Source: CAZJRB01 sp964547995 (GTDB taxonomy: Bacteria > Planctomycetota > Planctomycetia > Pirellulales > Thermoguttaceae). Taken from it: a stretch of DNA of 35,079 nt. Below, in pieces: positions 35,027 through 35,079 of this stretch (the stretch's first letter is position 1; each line of letters opens with the position of its first letter). The stretch spans positions 1-35,079 of the forward strand of contig CAZJRB010000080.1 in assembly GCA_964547995.1 (NCBI GenBank), given 5' to 3'. Position numbers and translations under genes: made by a program. Below the pieces are notes generated by a model. That model saw nothing but the letters and a program-made list of their open reading frames with translations. It was not told where the DNA came from and made no database searches.

Positions 35027-35079
35027 TAGCGGCGCAGGGATTCGAACCCCGGACACGCGGATTATGATTCCGCTGCTCT
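35027..35079 (-). tRNA. tRNA with CAU anticodon (Met or Ile2), partial
   Basis: The right edge cuts off the 5' part. On the minus strand an anticodon stem GCGGA/TCCGC encloses loop ATCATAA with anticodon CAT, followed by variable loop GTGTC, T arm CGGGG-TTCGAAT-CCCTG, acceptor 3' strand CGCCGCT and discriminator A. CCA is not encoded. The three G-C pairs of an initiator anticodon stem are missing, so it is elongator Met or the lysidine-modified Ile type; the missing half would help decide. Confidence 0.9.

Overview
The window looks like chromosomal DNA of a planctomycete, most likely from the Pirellulales/Planctomycetia side. This rests on gene content: paired DUF1800 and DUF1501 genes, a Tat-exported sugar phosphate isomerase-like protein, a Ser/Thr kinase with a membrane anchor and a large outer domain, PQQ-type propellers, a 4.5-kaa secreted protein with the N-terminal LEPLEDRRLLA motif, a HicB-like orphan and a DnaA with no dnaN beside it. 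The DNA is GC-rich with clear long reading frames. No rRNA, CRISPR array or prophage is visible.

Layout, left to right. Positions 1-1055 hold the minus-strand part of an ISL3-type transposase that runs off the left edge and has no usable start codon upstream. It lies just downstream of tRNA-Val(UAC) at 1163-1236. A minus-strand Ser/Thr kinase (1339-4383) and a plus-strand secreted TIM-barrel isomerase (4861-5748) diverge from a 477-bp region with a good promoter for each. A small ribbon-helix-helix protein (6071-6454) runs tail to tail into the RNase P RNA gene rnpB (minus, 6454-6907). A PfkB sugar kinase (7083-8051) follows. Next is a 1331-residue exported protein (8275-12270) joining a methyltransferase-like region, a PQQ propeller and a C-terminal HExxH metallopeptidase-like domain. 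Its stop codon is exactly where a roughly 100-bp MITE-like element sits.

The centre (12614-26062, minus) is one gene for a mosaic secreted protein of about 4482 residues. It contains Calx-beta-like, PA14-like, six golvesin-type, pre-peptidase, Ig/cadherin/PKD, fourteen PD40-like, SdrD-B-like, FG-GAP-like and GEVED modules, and ends in a metzincin-like HExxHxxGxxD protease domain. Its leader contains two large hairpin-forming intergenic repeats.

To the right, an apparent minus-strand operon (31043 down to 26519) encodes a secreted protein of unknown family, a DUF1800 protein and a Tat-exported DUF1501 protein. dnaA (minus) and a secreted PDZ/coiled-coil protein (plus) diverge from a 493-bp region with a strong promoter for each. 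An NAD(P)HX epimerase (minus) and the 3' part of a CAU-anticodon tRNA close the window.

The genes do not form one pathway. Housekeeping genes (rnpB, dnaA, nnrE, tRNAs) are interspersed with a large cell-envelope/secretome load. The least ordinary features are the methyltransferase-propeller-peptidase fusion, the transposon-like insertion that preserves its stop codon, and the giant mosaic protein with its repeat arrays. All family assignments are from reading motifs by eye; no database search was run.
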